A DNA stretch of 64,000 nucleotides from Micromonospora sp. RP3T (lineage in GTDB: Bacteria; Actinomycetota; Actinomycetes; Mycobacteriales; Micromonosporaceae), in assembly GCF_003027925.1 (NCBI RefSeq), contig NZ_PYPS01000033.1, positions 1 to 64,000 of the forward strand. Reading direction: 5' to 3'. Shown piece by piece: positions 33,304 to 41,930 of this stretch; positions within the stretch are counted from its first letter, which is position 1; every line of letters starts with the position of its first letter. A program made the position numbers and the translations under genes. The notes beneath the pieces are model-generated. The model ran no database searches, was not told the origin of the DNA, and worked only from the letters and a program-made list of their open reading frames with translations.

Positions 33304-33819
33304 TCAGCGCCCGGCGGCGACCCGCACCGCGGTCGCGTGCGCGTCGGCGCCGAACAGCACCAGCCGGGCCTCGACCAGGTGCGCCGGGTCGGCCGCGTGC
33401 AGCACGGTCAGCGCCTGCGCGACCGCGTCCTCGACCGGCCAGCCGTAGATCCCGGCGGAGATCAGCGGGAACGCGACGGTCAGCGCGCCCAGCTCGTCGG
33501 CGACGCGCAGGCTGTTGGCGTAGCAGTCGCGCAGCACCGCCGAGCGGTCCTCGCGCGGCGAGAAGACCGGCCCGACGGTGTGCACCACCCAGCGCGCCGG
33601 CAGGTCGCCGGCCGTGGTGGCGACCGCCTGCCCGGTCGGCAACCCCCGCCCGTAGCGGGAGGCGCGCAGTGCCCGGCACTCGGCCAGGATCGCCGGCCCG
33701 CCGCGCCGGTGGATCGCGCCGTCCACGCCCCCACCGCCGAGCAGCGACGAGTTCGCCGCGTTGACGATCGCGTCGACCTGCTGGGCGGTGATGTCGCCCT
33801 GGATCAGCACCGTGTCCAT
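33304..33819 (-). CDS. Macro domain protein (O-acetyl-ADP-ribose deacetylase type)
   Basis: 171 residues, a single macro domain that binds or hydrolyses ADP-ribose derivatives. Motifs: IVNAANSSLLGGGGVDGAIH (NAAN and GGGVDGAI loops), TTAGDLPARWVVHTVGP, and FPLISAGIYGWP (GIYG phosphate loop). Length and motifs match E. coli YmdB. Start ATG 33819; the GAGGAG used as ribosome binding site lies inside a 17-base duplicate of the upstream gene's end. Downstream of the EI24 gene by 26 bases, on the same strand. Confidence 0.92.
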   Translation of the reverse strand: MDTVLIQGDITAQQVDAIVNAANSSLLGGGGVDGAIHRRGGPAILAECRALRASRYGRGLPTGQAVATTAGDLPARWVVHTVGPVFSPREDRSAVLRDCYANSLRVADELGALTVAFPLISAGIYGWPVEDAVAQALTVLHAADPAHLVEARLVLFGADAHATAVRVAAGR

Positions 33820-33862
33820 GGTGTCAGCGCTCCTCGTCCACGGTGTCAGCGCTCCTCGACGT
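33820..33862 (-). repeat. Tandem duplication carrying the macro-gene RBS
   Basis: On the minus strand CGAGGAGCGCTGACACC occurs twice, 22 bases apart. The first holds the last codons and TGA of the EI24 gene; the second supplies GAGGAG ahead of the macro-domain ATG. So the gene end was copied and reused as a leader. Confidence 0.75.
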
Positions 33863-34637
33863 GCTGGCCGAGCGACCGGCGGGTCAGCAGGGCGGCCCCG
33901 GCGACGGCGGCCGGCATGACCAGCACCGCGCCGAGCGGGATCAGGAAACACAGGAAGACCGCCACCCCGAAGCCCAGCGCGGTCGGCCGGTCCGCCCGGA
34001 GCTTCGACCGCCGGTCCGGCAGCCGCATCCCGCGCCGCTGGAACGGCGCGCCGACCAGCTCCAGCGCCAGGAACCAGCCGCCGACCAGGGCTCCGACCAC
34101 CGGCACCACCGTCTGCCCCACCAGCGGGATGAAACCGGCCACGAACAGGGGTACGCCGATCAGCGCGGAGATGGCCACCAGGCGCAACGAGTCGGCGATG
34201 CTACGCCGCATCGAGGCCCAGAACGGCACGTCCACCTGGTCCGGGGTGCCGCCGAGGCGGTCCTCGACCCGCTCGGAGATGGCCTCGTAGAACGGGTCGC
34301 CGACGGCCAGCGTGACCGCGGTGAACGTGAGCACCCCGACCAGCGCGGCCACCCCGACGACGGCCAGCCCGGCGGCGACCCGCAGCAGCCCGCGCGCGGT
34401 CGACGACCAGTCGTCGGCGAACGGGGTGAGCCAGGCGGCCAGGTCGTCCACGAAGTAGAGCAGGGTGGCGAAGAGAGCCAGGTAGAGCACGCCGGAGATG
34501 AGCGCCGGCACCACACCGAGCAGCATCAGTTTCGGACTGCGGACGTACATGCCGAAGCCACGCAGCAGCAGGCCGGCGCCGCCGAGGAAGCGGGTCGCCG
34601 CGCCGGTGACGGGCGCGACGGTACGGGAGGCGTTCAC
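33846..34637 (-). CDS. EI24/CysZ-like membrane protein
   Basis: 263 residues, hydrophobic, with about five to six membrane segments (LMLLGVVPALISGVLYLALFA, LAVVGVAALVGVLTFTAVTLA, VPLFVAGFIPLVGQTVVPVVG and others). Sequence around GDPFYEAISERVED and FQRRGMRLPDRRSKLRADR matches the EI24 domain family, which includes the sulfate permease CysZ; transport role not proven. GTG 34637 is preceded by TAGGCT (34651-34646) with eight bases, giving a leaderless start. A short tandem duplication follows its stop. Confidence 0.82.
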   Translation of the reverse strand: MNASRTVAPVTGAATRFLGGAGLLLRGFGMYVRSPKLMLLGVVPALISGVLYLALFATLLYFVDDLAAWLTPFADDWSSTARGLLRVAAGLAVVGVAALVGVLTFTAVTLAVGDPFYEAISERVEDRLGGTPDQVDVPFWASMRRSIADSLRLVAISALIGVPLFVAGFIPLVGQTVVPVVGALVGGWFLALELVGAPFQRRGMRLPDRRSKLRADRPTALGFGVAVFLCFLIPLGAVLVMPAAVAGAALLTRRSLGQHVEER

Positions 34638-34681
34638 GACGGCACAGCCTAGTGGGCCCACGCACCCCGCCCGGGTGAGGT

Positions 34682-34734
34682 GTTAGGAGGGGCCCCCTCC
34701 AATCCCTATGCGTTAAAAGGGGGCCCCTCCTTAC
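34682..34734. repeat. GGGGCCCC palindromic repeat, copy 4
   Basis: Modules GTTAGGAGGGGCCCCCTCC and GTTAAAAGGGGGCCCCTCC joined by AATCCCTATGC, ending CTTAC. Unlike the others this copy lies between two divergent genes. Its right end runs into CACAAT (34734-34739), six bases before the GTG of the WYL gene, so it may supply part of that promoter. Confidence 0.85.
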
Positions 34735-34745
34735 ACAATGGGTGG

Positions 34746-35792
34746 GTGCGTGCGTCGCGGCTGATCTCGTTGGTGCTGCTGCTCCAGTCCCGGGAGACGA
34801 TGACGGCGGCCGAGCTGGCCCGCGAACTGGAGGTCTCGGAACGCACCGTCTACCGGGACGTGCTGGCGCTCTCCGCCGCCGGGGTGCCGGTCTACGCCGA
34901 CCGGGGCCGGGCCGGCGGCTACCGGCTGCTCGGCGGCTACCGGACCCGGCTGACCGGGTTGAGCCGCGACGAGGCCGAGGCGTTGTTCCTGGCCGGGCTG
35001 CCCGGGCCGGCCGGCGACATGGGACTGGCCGACGCGGTGGCCGCCGCCGAGTTGAAGGTGCTGGCCGCGCTGCCGCCGAGCCTGCGGGACGCGCCCGCGC
35101 GTACCGGTCAGCGGTTCCATCTGGACGTGCCGGGCTGGTTCCGGGAGAGCGCGCCGCCGCCCCGGCTGGCCGAGCTGGCCGGGGCGGTCTGGCGGGACCG
35201 GACCGTCGAGCTGCGCTACCGGCGCGGTGGCCGGGAGGTGACCCGCGCGCTGGCGCCGTACGGGCTGGTGCTGAAGAACGGCGTCTGGTATCTCGTCGGC
35301 CGTGTCGGCGACGGGTGGCGGACGTACCGGGTGGACCGGGTGGTCGACGTCGAGGTGGGCCCGGAACGCTTCGACCGGGACGAGCGCTTCGACCTCGGGG
35401 AATACTGGCGGGAGCAGGCCGGGGCGTTCCTGCGCGACCTGCTGCGGGACCGGGTCACCGTGCGGCTCGGGCCGGCCGGGCTGCGGGTGCTGCGGCACCT
35501 GGTGGACGCGCCGTTCGTGTACGAGGAGGCGGTCGCCGCGGCCGGCCGGCCCGACGGGCAGGGCCGGCTGGTGCTCCGGCTGCCCGTCGAGTCGGTCGAC
35601 GTGGCGTACGCCCAACTGCTGGCGCTCGGCCCCGAGGTGGAGGTGCTGGCGCCGCCGGAGCTGCGGGCCCGGTTCGCCGAGGCGGCCCGCCGCGCGGCGG
35701 CGCTCTACGCCGACCCGCCACCGGACACCGGGCCGCCCCGGGGCGTCGACCCGCCCGGAGACGGACCGTCCGGGGACGCCGGTCAGCGGTAG
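34746..35792 (+). CDS. WYL domain transcriptional regulator
   Basis: 348 residues. N-terminal HTH_11 winged helix (residues 1-55: SRLISLVLLLQSRETMTAAELARELEVSERTVYRDV), middle WYL domain with PYGLVLKNGVWYLVGRVGD and YRVDRVVDVEV, then a WCX C-terminal domain and a Pro/Gly-rich tail. WYL domains sense nucleic acid or nucleotide ligands in some systems, but most members here are metabolic regulators. Target unknown; the convergent SDR gene overlaps its last ten bases. The GTG start follows a GGGGCCCC repeat. Confidence 0.85.
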   Translation: MRASRLISLVLLLQSRETMTAAELARELEVSERTVYRDVLALSAAGVPVYADRGRAGGYRLLGGYRTRLTGLSRDEAEALFLAGLPGPAGDMGLADAVAAAELKVLAALPPSLRDAPARTGQRFHLDVPGWFRESAPPPRLAELAGAVWRDRTVELRYRRGGREVTRALAPYGLVLKNGVWYLVGRVGDGWRTYRVDRVVDVEVGPERFDRDERFDLGEYWREQAGAFLRDLLRDRVTVRLGPAGLRVLRHLVDAPFVYEEAVAAAGRPDGQGRLVLRLPVESVDVAYAQLLALGPEVEVLAPPELRARFAEAARRAAALYADPPPDTGPPRGVDPPGDGPSGDAGQR

Positions 35793-36697
35793 CCGGTGTC
35801 GTCGGCCGGCTTGCCCGGCGCGACCACCTCGTCGTGGTAGCGGGACCAGTGCGGGCGGGTGCCGTCGAGGTCGGTGAAGCCGTACTCCTGGGCCAGCCCG
35901 CCGCTGTCCAGCGACTGCCCGTTCCAGCGGGCCCGGTCCGGGTCGGCGGCCAGCGCGACCACGGCCCGGCCCACGAACGCCGGCGTCTCGGACATGACGA
36001 AGTGCGGGTCGGTGGTCGCGCCGTCGCGCCAGTTCGCCTCCGTCACGCCGAAGTGCTCCAGCATCGCCTCGGAGCGCAGCCAGCCGGGGGTGAGCGCGAC
36101 CGCGGTGCCGCCGTGCGGGGCCAGTTCGTGCGCCTGGGTGAAGCCGAGCCTGTTCACCGACACCTTGGCCAGGTCGTAGAAGACGGAGAGCCGATAGGTG
36201 GTGTCGTTGTACGCCTTCGTGCCGTCGCCGATCTCCACGACCAGCCCGCCCGGGTTGCGGATCAACAGCGGCAACGCGAAGTGGCTGGTGATGATGTGGG
36301 TGTCGACGGCCAGCCGCAGCGTCCGGAAGCCGGCGTCGAGCGGCTGCTCCCAGACCGGCTTCTCCCAGGTGATCAGCGGGTCCGCGCCCCAGATGTCGTT
36401 GACCAGCACGTCGAGCCGGCCCTGCTCGGCGTCGATCCGTTCGACCAGCTCGCGTACCTGTTCCGGGTCGAGGTGGTCGACGGCGACCGCGATGCCGGTG
36501 CCGCCGGCGGCGGTGACGAGCTCGGCGGTCTCCTCGATGGTCTCCGGCCGGTCCATCTCCGAGCGGCGGTCCCGGGTGGTGCGGCCGGTGGCGTAGACGG
36601 TGGCTCCGGCGGCGCCGAGCTGGACGGCGATCTGCCGGCCGGCGCCCCGGGTCGCGCCCGCGACGAGCGCGACCTTTCCGGTCAGTGGTGAGTTCAT
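35783..36697 (-). CDS. SDR family oxidoreductase
   Basis: 304 residues. NAD(P)-binding motif VALVAGATRGAGRQIA, then ATGRTTRDRR (Arg residues suggesting NADPH). The catalytic positions are less standard: NDIWGADPL replaces NNAG, and YRLSVFYDLAKVSVNRLG holds Y...K. This matches the larger SDR group with conserved NDIWG as I recall from actinobacteria. A CACGGT box ends six bases before ATG 36697. Its 3' end overlaps the WYL regulator by ten bases. Substrate unknown. Confidence 0.85.
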   Translation of the reverse strand: MNSPLTGKVALVAGATRGAGRQIAVQLGAAGATVYATGRTTRDRRSEMDRPETIEETAELVTAAGGTGIAVAVDHLDPEQVRELVERIDAEQGRLDVLVNDIWGADPLITWEKPVWEQPLDAGFRTLRLAVDTHIITSHFALPLLIRNPGGLVVEIGDGTKAYNDTTYRLSVFYDLAKVSVNRLGFTQAHELAPHGGTAVALTPGWLRSEAMLEHFGVTEANWRDGATTDPHFVMSETPAFVGRAVVALAADPDRARWNGQSLDSGGLAQEYGFTDLDGTRPHWSRYHDEVVAPGKPADDTGYR

Positions 36698-36772
36698 GGG
36701 TCCACCGTGTCACCGATACCTGACAGCCGAAGTCTGGTTTTCCGAAGCGGATGGATCCGCGATCATGACGGC

Positions 36773-37444
36773 ATGCACCTGCTGCTCTCCGGCATCGTCG
36801 GCTCGGTCGCGTACGGGCTGGCCGGCCCCGGCTCGGACACCGACCGGCTCGGCGTCTTCGCGGCGCCGACGGTGGCGTTCCACGGCCTGCGTCCGCCCCG
36901 GGAGTCGGTGGTCACCACCGAGCCGGACGTCACGCTGCACGAGGCCCGGAAGTACGCGCTGCTGGCGCTGAGCGGCAACCCGACCGCCACCGAGCTGATG
37001 TGGTTGCCGGACGACTGCTACGAGACCCGGACCGGCTTCGGCGATCGACTGATCGGCATCCGGTCGGCGTTCCTCAGCGCGCCCCGGGTCCGGGACGCCT
37101 ATCTCGGCTACGCCTCGCAGCAGTTCCGGAGGCTGACCACCGCGCCGGCGGACGTGGGCGGCCGGCGACGGTCGGCCAAGCACGCCCGGCACCTGGCCCG
37201 GCTTCTGCACCAGGGCCGGGTCCTCTACGCCACCGGCGTGCTGGAGATCCGGCTGGCCGACCCGGAGTGGTTCCGGGCGTTCGGCGAGCGGGTCGCCGGT
37301 GGCGCGCTGGCCGAGGCGCAGGCGCTGGTGGCGAGCGCCGAGGCGGACTTCGCCAGGATCCGCACGCCGCTGCCGGAGCGCCCGGACGAGGAACCGGTGG
37401 AGCGGTGGCTGCTCGACGTCCGGACGGCCCACCTGCCGCACTGA
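36773..37444 (+). CDS. Predicted nucleotidyltransferase (DNA polymerase beta superfamily)
   Basis: 223 residues. The N-terminus has the nucleotidyltransferase fingerprint GSVAYGLAGPGSDTDRLGVF (GS..YG then SDxD), with the two metal Asp in SDTD. The rest is helical, including NPTATELMWLPDDC and KHARHLARLLHQGRVLY. It resembles COG3541-type stand-alone proteins with unknown target (tRNA, protein or antibiotic). A GATCAT box six bases before ATG may be the -10 of a leaderless mRNA. Divergent from the SDR gene. Confidence 0.78.
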   Translation: MHLLLSGIVGSVAYGLAGPGSDTDRLGVFAAPTVAFHGLRPPRESVVTTEPDVTLHEARKYALLALSGNPTATELMWLPDDCYETRTGFGDRLIGIRSAFLSAPRVRDAYLGYASQQFRRLTTAPADVGGRRRSAKHARHLARLLHQGRVLYATGVLEIRLADPEWFRAFGERVAGGALAEAQALVASAEADFARIRTPLPERPDEEPVERWLLDVRTAHLPH

Positions 37445-37548
37445 CCCATACGGACCCATATGCCCTTCCGGGGTCACCAGGATGTGAAGAAGTCGATACG
37501 GTGCGCTGCGTCGGACCGTGAAACGGCCGACGCACACGGGGAGGACAC

Positions 37549-39858
37549 ATGATTGACAGGCGTCGCCGTATGTGGGCGATCGTCGCGGTGGGCGGGTTGG
37601 CCGCCGCACTGCTCACTGGTGGGACCGCATCGGCAGTGGCCGGCGGTGCGGAGGTGCCCGACGGCGGCTTCCCGTTCACCGCCAAGATCAGTTTCGGTGA
37701 CCTGCGCAGTTGCACCGGGGCGCTCGTCGCCAGCCGCTGGGTCGTCACCGCGAAGTCGTGCTTCGCGGACGGCACGGCACCCGTGGCCGAGGGCGCACCG
37801 GGCCGCCCGACCACCGCCCTGGTGGGGCGGACCAACCTGGCCGGGCAGGCCGGGCACCGACTCGCGGTCACCACGGTCGTCCCGCACCCGACCCGGAACG
37901 TGCTGCTCGCCGAGCTGTCCGCGCCGGTCACCGACGTGACGCCGGTGGCCTGGTCCAGCACCGCGCCCGCGCCGGACGAGACACTGCGGGTCACCGGCTA
38001 CGGCCGGACCGCGACCGAGTGGGTGCCCGACCGCCTGCACACGGCCACCGTCAACGTCACCGGCGTGGGGGCCGCCACGATCGACGTGGACGGCACCTCG
38101 ACGGCGGCGACCATCTGCCGGGGCGACGGCGGCGGGCCGGCGTTCCGGGAGACGGGCTCAGGCGTCGCGCTCGTGGCGATCAACGACACCAGTTGGCAGC
38201 ACGGCTGCCTCGGCGAGACGGAGACCCGCACCGGTGCGACCCAGACCCGCCTGGACGACCTGGGCGACTGGTTCCGGCAGAGCGTGCGCCTCCAGCCGTA
38301 CGCGTTGACCAACACCGTCACCGGCGAGTTCAGCGGGGACCAGCGCGACGACCTGCTGGCGGTCGAGGCGGGCACCGGCAGGCTGTGGCTCCACCCGGGC
38401 ACCACCACCGACCGACTCTGGGGTGACCGGGTGCAGGTCCGGCCCGACGTCACCTGGGGCGCCTACCGCGACCTGATCGCCGGCCACTTCGACGGGGACG
38501 CCTACGAGGACCTGGTCGGCATCGAGACCGCCACCGACAAGCTCTGGCTCTTTCCGGGCACCGGCACACCCGCGGTGCTCGGGCCGCGCGTGGAGGCCGG
38601 CGTCGGGTGGGGCGACTTCACCGACCTGGTCGCCGGCCGGTTCAACCGCGACGGCTACGAGGACATCGCGGCGGTCGCGCTCAGCACGGGTCAACTCATG
38701 ATGTGGCCGGGCACGGCGCCCGGCGGTGCCTTCTTCAGCACCCGCACCGAGATCGGGTCCGCCGGCTGGACCAGCCTCCGCGACCTGGTCGCCGGCCGGT
38801 TCAACCGCGACGGCTACGACGACGTCGTGGCCGTGGACAAGGCCACCGGCAATGTCCTCATGTATCCCGGCACCGCCGCCGGCGGAGCCTCCTGGGGCAC
38901 GAGGAGCGCGATCACTGCCGGCGGCCGGACGCTGAGCGCGGTCACCGCCGGCCGGCTCAACCCCGACGGGTACGACGACCTGCTCGCCACGGAGGGCGAC
39001 CAGACCTGGCTCTATCCCGGCACCAGCGCCGGCGGCCCGCTCGGTGCGCGGGTCACGCCGCTCGGCCGGGTCCCGGCGCTCCAGCCGCACGGCCTGCTGG
39101 AGGCGGTCACCGGCGAGTTCACCCGCGACCAGTACGCCGACCTGATCGGCGTCGAGCGGGTCACCGGCCGGCTCTGGCTCTACCCGGGCACGGGCACCGG
39201 CCGCTGGGGCACCCGGGTCGTGGTGGGCGTCGGCTGGACCGGCATGCGGGACCTCACCGTGGGCCGGTTCACCGCGGACAACTACGACGACCTGCTCGCC
39301 ATCGACTCCACCGGCAACCTCTGGCTCTGGCCGGGCCTGGCGGGCGGCACCGACTGGGGCCCCCGGAGCACCAAGCCGGTCGGCGTCGGCTGGCAGGGCC
39401 TGGAGCGGCTCACCACCGGCCGGTTCAACGACGACACGTACGACGACCTGGTCGCCGTGGACAAAGCCACCGGCAAGCTGCGCATGTGGCCCGGGCGCGG
39501 CAACGCGACCTGGTCGACGGGCGTCGACCTGGACACGTCGAACTGGAACGCCCTGGGCGCGGTGGCGCGGGGCCGGTTCAACCGCGACTCGTACGACGAC
39601 CTGACGGCGGTGGAGAAGAGCACCGGCAAGCTGTGGCTCTACCCGGGCCGGAGTGGGGGCGGGTTCGGCTCCCGGGTAGAGGTGTTCGGCAGCGGCTGGG
39701 CCGGCCGGGACGAGCTCGTCTCGATCCGGTTCGACCAGGACGGTTACGACGACCTGATCGCGGGCGAGGCGGCGAGCGGGCGGGTATGGGTCCATCCCGG
39801 CACCGCCGCGGGTGGCGCGGCGTGGGGCGACCCGACGGAGTTCGGTCCGCTGGGCTGA
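37549..39858 (+). CDS. Trypsin-fold pseudoprotease with C-terminal FG-GAP/VCBS-like repeats
   Basis: 769 residues, secreted (signal peptide ends near TASA). Residues about 30-250 follow chymotrypsin-fold proteases: VAGGAEV, CTGALVASRWVVTAKSC, NVLLAELSAPV, ICRGDGGGPAF, SWQHGCLG. The paired cysteines remain, but the catalytic residues are changed: His to Ser70 (AAHC reads AKSC), Asp to Asn117, Ser to Gly194 (GDSGGP reads GDGGGP). Residues 258-769 hold about ten FG-GAP-like repeats, each with D-x-D/N-xxYxDL and a WPGT/YPGT end, which form a beta-propeller and bind calcium in relatives. Likely a binding protein, not an enzyme. RBS GGGGAGGA fixes the start. Confidence 0.88.
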   Translation: MIDRRRRMWAIVAVGGLAAALLTGGTASAVAGGAEVPDGGFPFTAKISFGDLRSCTGALVASRWVVTAKSCFADGTAPVAEGAPGRPTTALVGRTNLAGQAGHRLAVTTVVPHPTRNVLLAELSAPVTDVTPVAWSSTAPAPDETLRVTGYGRTATEWVPDRLHTATVNVTGVGAATIDVDGTSTAATICRGDGGGPAFRETGSGVALVAINDTSWQHGCLGETETRTGATQTRLDDLGDWFRQSVRLQPYALTNTVTGEFSGDQRDDLLAVEAGTGRLWLHPGTTTDRLWGDRVQVRPDVTWGAYRDLIAGHFDGDAYEDLVGIETATDKLWLFPGTGTPAVLGPRVEAGVGWGDFTDLVAGRFNRDGYEDIAAVALSTGQLMMWPGTAPGGAFFSTRTEIGSAGWTSLRDLVAGRFNRDGYDDVVAVDKATGNVLMYPGTAAGGASWGTRSAITAGGRTLSAVTAGRLNPDGYDDLLATEGDQTWLYPGTSAGGPLGARVTPLGRVPALQPHGLLEAVTGEFTRDQYADLIGVERVTGRLWLYPGTGTGRWGTRVVVGVGWTGMRDLTVGRFTADNYDDLLAIDSTGNLWLWPGLAGGTDWGPRSTKPVGVGWQGLERLTTGRFNDDTYDDLVAVDKATGKLRMWPGRGNATWSTGVDLDTSNWNALGAVARGRFNRDSYDDLTAVEKSTGKLWLYPGRSGGGFGSRVEVFGSGWAGRDELVSIRFDQDGYDDLIAGEAASGRVWVHPGTAAGGAAWGDPTEFGPLG

Positions 39859-39876
39859 CCCTGGGTTCTTCGCGTG

Positions 39877-39903
39877 GGGCCGGCGGCACGTCGCCGCCGG
39901 CCC
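39877..39903. terminator. Bidirectional hairpin terminator
   Basis: Perfect 11-bp stem GGGCCGGCGGC / GCCGCCGGCCC with loop ACGTC, between the convergent pseudoprotease and AlaX genes, 18 bases after the first stop and 7 before the other. Confidence 0.85.
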
Positions 39904-39910
39904 TTGCGGG

Positions 39911-40648
39911 TCAGTCCGCCAGGCGGACCCGGACCCGGCGGTTGGCTCGGCCCTTGCTCTCCACCTTGACCACCTGGACCTTGCCGATCTGGGCGGTGGA
40001 GGCGACGTGCGTGCCGCCGTCGGCCTGCACGTCCAGCCCGACGATGTCGACGATCCGCACCTCCTGCTCGTCCGGCGGGATCAGGTTGGACTGGGTGCGG
40101 ATGATGTCCGGCAGCGCCAACGCGTCGGCGCGCGGCAGCACCCGGACCGCGACCGAACGGTCGGCGGCCACCTCGGCGTTCACCAGCTCCTCGATGCGGG
40201 TCTTGAAGTCCGACGGCACCTCGGGGAGGTTGAAGTCCATCCGGGCCTCCCCCGGTTCCATGTTGCCGCCGGTGACCAGCGCACCGAAGTCCCGGAACAC
40301 CACGCCGCAGAGCACGTGCAGCCCGGAGTGGGTCCGCATCAGCATGGTCCGGCGGGCGTCCTCCACCGCGCCGGTGACGTCGACGCCGACCGGCGGCACC
40401 GGGTCACCCTCGGCCGGGATCAGCCACAGGTCGTCGCCCTTGCGGGTGCCCACGATCCGGGTCTGTACGCCCTGCCAGAGCAGCACCCCGTGGTCCGGTG
40501 GCTGGCCCCCGCCGCCCGGGTAGAACGCCGACCGGTCCAGCACGATGCCCTGCTCGGGGTCGGCCGCCAGCACCCGGCACGTCCACTCGCGCAACGTGGG
40601 GTCGGCGAGGTCGAGGCGGTGCGTACGGCCGTGGTGTGTGACGCCCAT
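39911..40648 (-). CDS. Alanyl-tRNA editing protein (AlaX-type)
   Basis: 245 residues. Stand-alone editing domain that removes wrongly attached amino acids (Ser/Gly) from tRNA-Ala. Motifs: AFYPGGGGQPPDHG near the N-terminus, zinc HxxxH in RTHSGLHVL, and DGGTHVASTAQIG. In the second metal motif the usual Cys before GGTH is Asp (ADGGTH), worth noting for metal binding. TAACGT (40662-40657) ends eight bases before ATG, so the mRNA is probably leaderless. The hydrolase gene upstream ends 11 bases away. Confidence 0.88.
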   Translation of the reverse strand: MGVTHHGRTHRLDLADPTLREWTCRVLAADPEQGIVLDRSAFYPGGGGQPPDHGVLLWQGVQTRIVGTRKGDDLWLIPAEGDPVPPVGVDVTGAVEDARRTMLMRTHSGLHVLCGVVFRDFGALVTGGNMEPGEARMDFNLPEVPSDFKTRIEELVNAEVAADRSVAVRVLPRADALALPDIIRTQSNLIPPDEQEVRIVDIVGLDVQADGGTHVASTAQIGKVQVVKVESKGRANRRVRVRLAD

Positions 40649-40659
40649 GCCGCCCGACG

Positions 40660-41547
40660 TTACCCGTTGAGGAACGACGAGATGCGCTCCCGCACATCGG
40701 CGCGTTCGGTCCAGAGCACGCCGGGCCGGTCGTACACGTGCAGGGTGGCGGCCGGCAGCGCGGCGGCGAGCTGCTCCGCGACGGCGACCGGGTGCAGGTC
40801 GTCGTCGACGCAGCCGATCACCAGCGCCGGGGCGGTGACCGCGGCGAGCGCGTCGGCGTCGTCCAGCGGGGCCTGGCCGGGCAGGCTGGCGAGGCCGGGC
40901 GCGAGCCCGTCGCGCAGCAGTTGATCGAGCCGTTGCCGCAGGTAGGCCCAGCCGGCCGGGGTGTTGCGGACCGACGGTGGCAGCTCCAGCGACACGACCT
41001 CGGCGAGCGCGTGCGCGTCGCCGTCGGCCACCGCGTCGAGCAGGCCGGTGAGGCGGGCCCGCGCCACCTCGCCGCGCGGCGTGTCCAGCACCGCGGGGAG
41101 GAAGAAGACGAGTTTCTCGAAGCGTTCCGGGCTCTCGGCAAGCAGCCGGCACAGCGCGCCCGCGCCGAGGCTGGCGCCGAACGCCCGGGTGGCGCCGCCC
41201 AGGTCGGCGACGGCCCGCAGGTCACGGGCGAGGTCGAGGTAGGTCCACGGCCCGGGTGGGGAGTCGGACCGGCCGTGCCCCCGGAACTGGAAGAAGACCC
41301 GCCGGCCGGTGACGCCGCTGCCGAACGGCCGGGTGGTGGCGATGCCGTTGCCCAACCCGTGCGCGAACACGGTGACGGGCTCGCCGACGCCGGTGACCAG
41401 GCGTTCCAGGCTCACCCCGTGCGGGGTGTCGACAAGTTCCGTCTCCGGCTCGGGCAGCGCCGGCCGGCCGGTCCGTGGCCCGCCGGGGCCGGGCCCCCAG
41501 GTGCGGGGGCCGCCGTCCGGTGGCGGGGGCCAGCGGAAACCTCTCAC
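40660..41547 (-). CDS. Alpha/beta fold hydrolase
   Basis: 295 residues. After a Pro/Gly-rich start (about 1-38) the hydrolase core shows VTVFAHGLGNGIAT (oxyanion), FQFRGHGRSDS, nucleophile elbow FGASLGAGAL, and an acid in CVDDDLHP. The usual C-terminal catalytic His is not obvious (ATLHVYDRP is a candidate near the end). Substrate unknown. GTG start overlaps the DUF2516 stop by four bases, so it follows HTH - HbhA - DUF2516 as a possible fourth operon gene. Confidence 0.82.
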   Translation of the reverse strand: MRGFRWPPPPDGGPRTWGPGPGGPRTGRPALPEPETELVDTPHGVSLERLVTGVGEPVTVFAHGLGNGIATTRPFGSGVTGRRVFFQFRGHGRSDSPPGPWTYLDLARDLRAVADLGGATRAFGASLGAGALCRLLAESPERFEKLVFFLPAVLDTPRGEVARARLTGLLDAVADGDAHALAEVVSLELPPSVRNTPAGWAYLRQRLDQLLRDGLAPGLASLPGQAPLDDADALAAVTAPALVIGCVDDDLHPVAVAEQLAAALPAATLHVYDRPGVLWTERADVRERISSFLNG

Positions 41548-41858
41548 CAGGACCCTCGGCCGTCGTGCAGGTCCCGTAGGCCGGGTCGCACGTCGAGCAG
41601 GTAGATGAGGCCGGCCGCGATGCCGATCAGTCCGAAGAGGCTGATCGGGCCGAAGCCCAGCAGCGTCAGCAGCAGGCAGACCGCCAGGATGGCGACCCAG
41701 CCGCCCTTGGGCAGTGTGCCGAGGGCGGCGAAGCCGTCGCCGCGCTGGGTGAGTGCGTGCACCAGGGCCACGCCCTGGATGACCAGGGCGAAGACGAGCA
41801 GGATCAGCTGAATCACGGAGCGGACTTCGAACGCGAAGATCGGCGCGGCGTAGGCCAT
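41544..41858 (-). CDS. DUF2516 family membrane protein
   Basis: 104 residues with three membrane segments (SVIQLILLVFALVIQGVALVHA, GWVAILAVCLLLTLLG, FGLIGIAAGLIYLLD). Matches the small DUF2516 family, which in mycobacteria (Rv0476) lies directly after hbhA, as here. Function unknown. TAAGCT (41871-41866) lies seven bases before ATG 41858, so it can be transcribed on its own as a leaderless message despite being 72 bases after the HbhA-like gene. Confidence 0.82.
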   Translation of the reverse strand: MAYAAPIFAFEVRSVIQLILLVFALVIQGVALVHALTQRGDGFAALGTLPKGGWVAILAVCLLLTLLGFGPISLFGLIGIAAGLIYLLDVRPGLRDLHDGRGSW

Positions 41859-41930
41859 GTCGGCAAGCTTATGCCGAGACCCCGGAAACGTCCGACAGGA
41901 CGCTGTCCGGGGCCTCGGTGGAGAGTCGGG

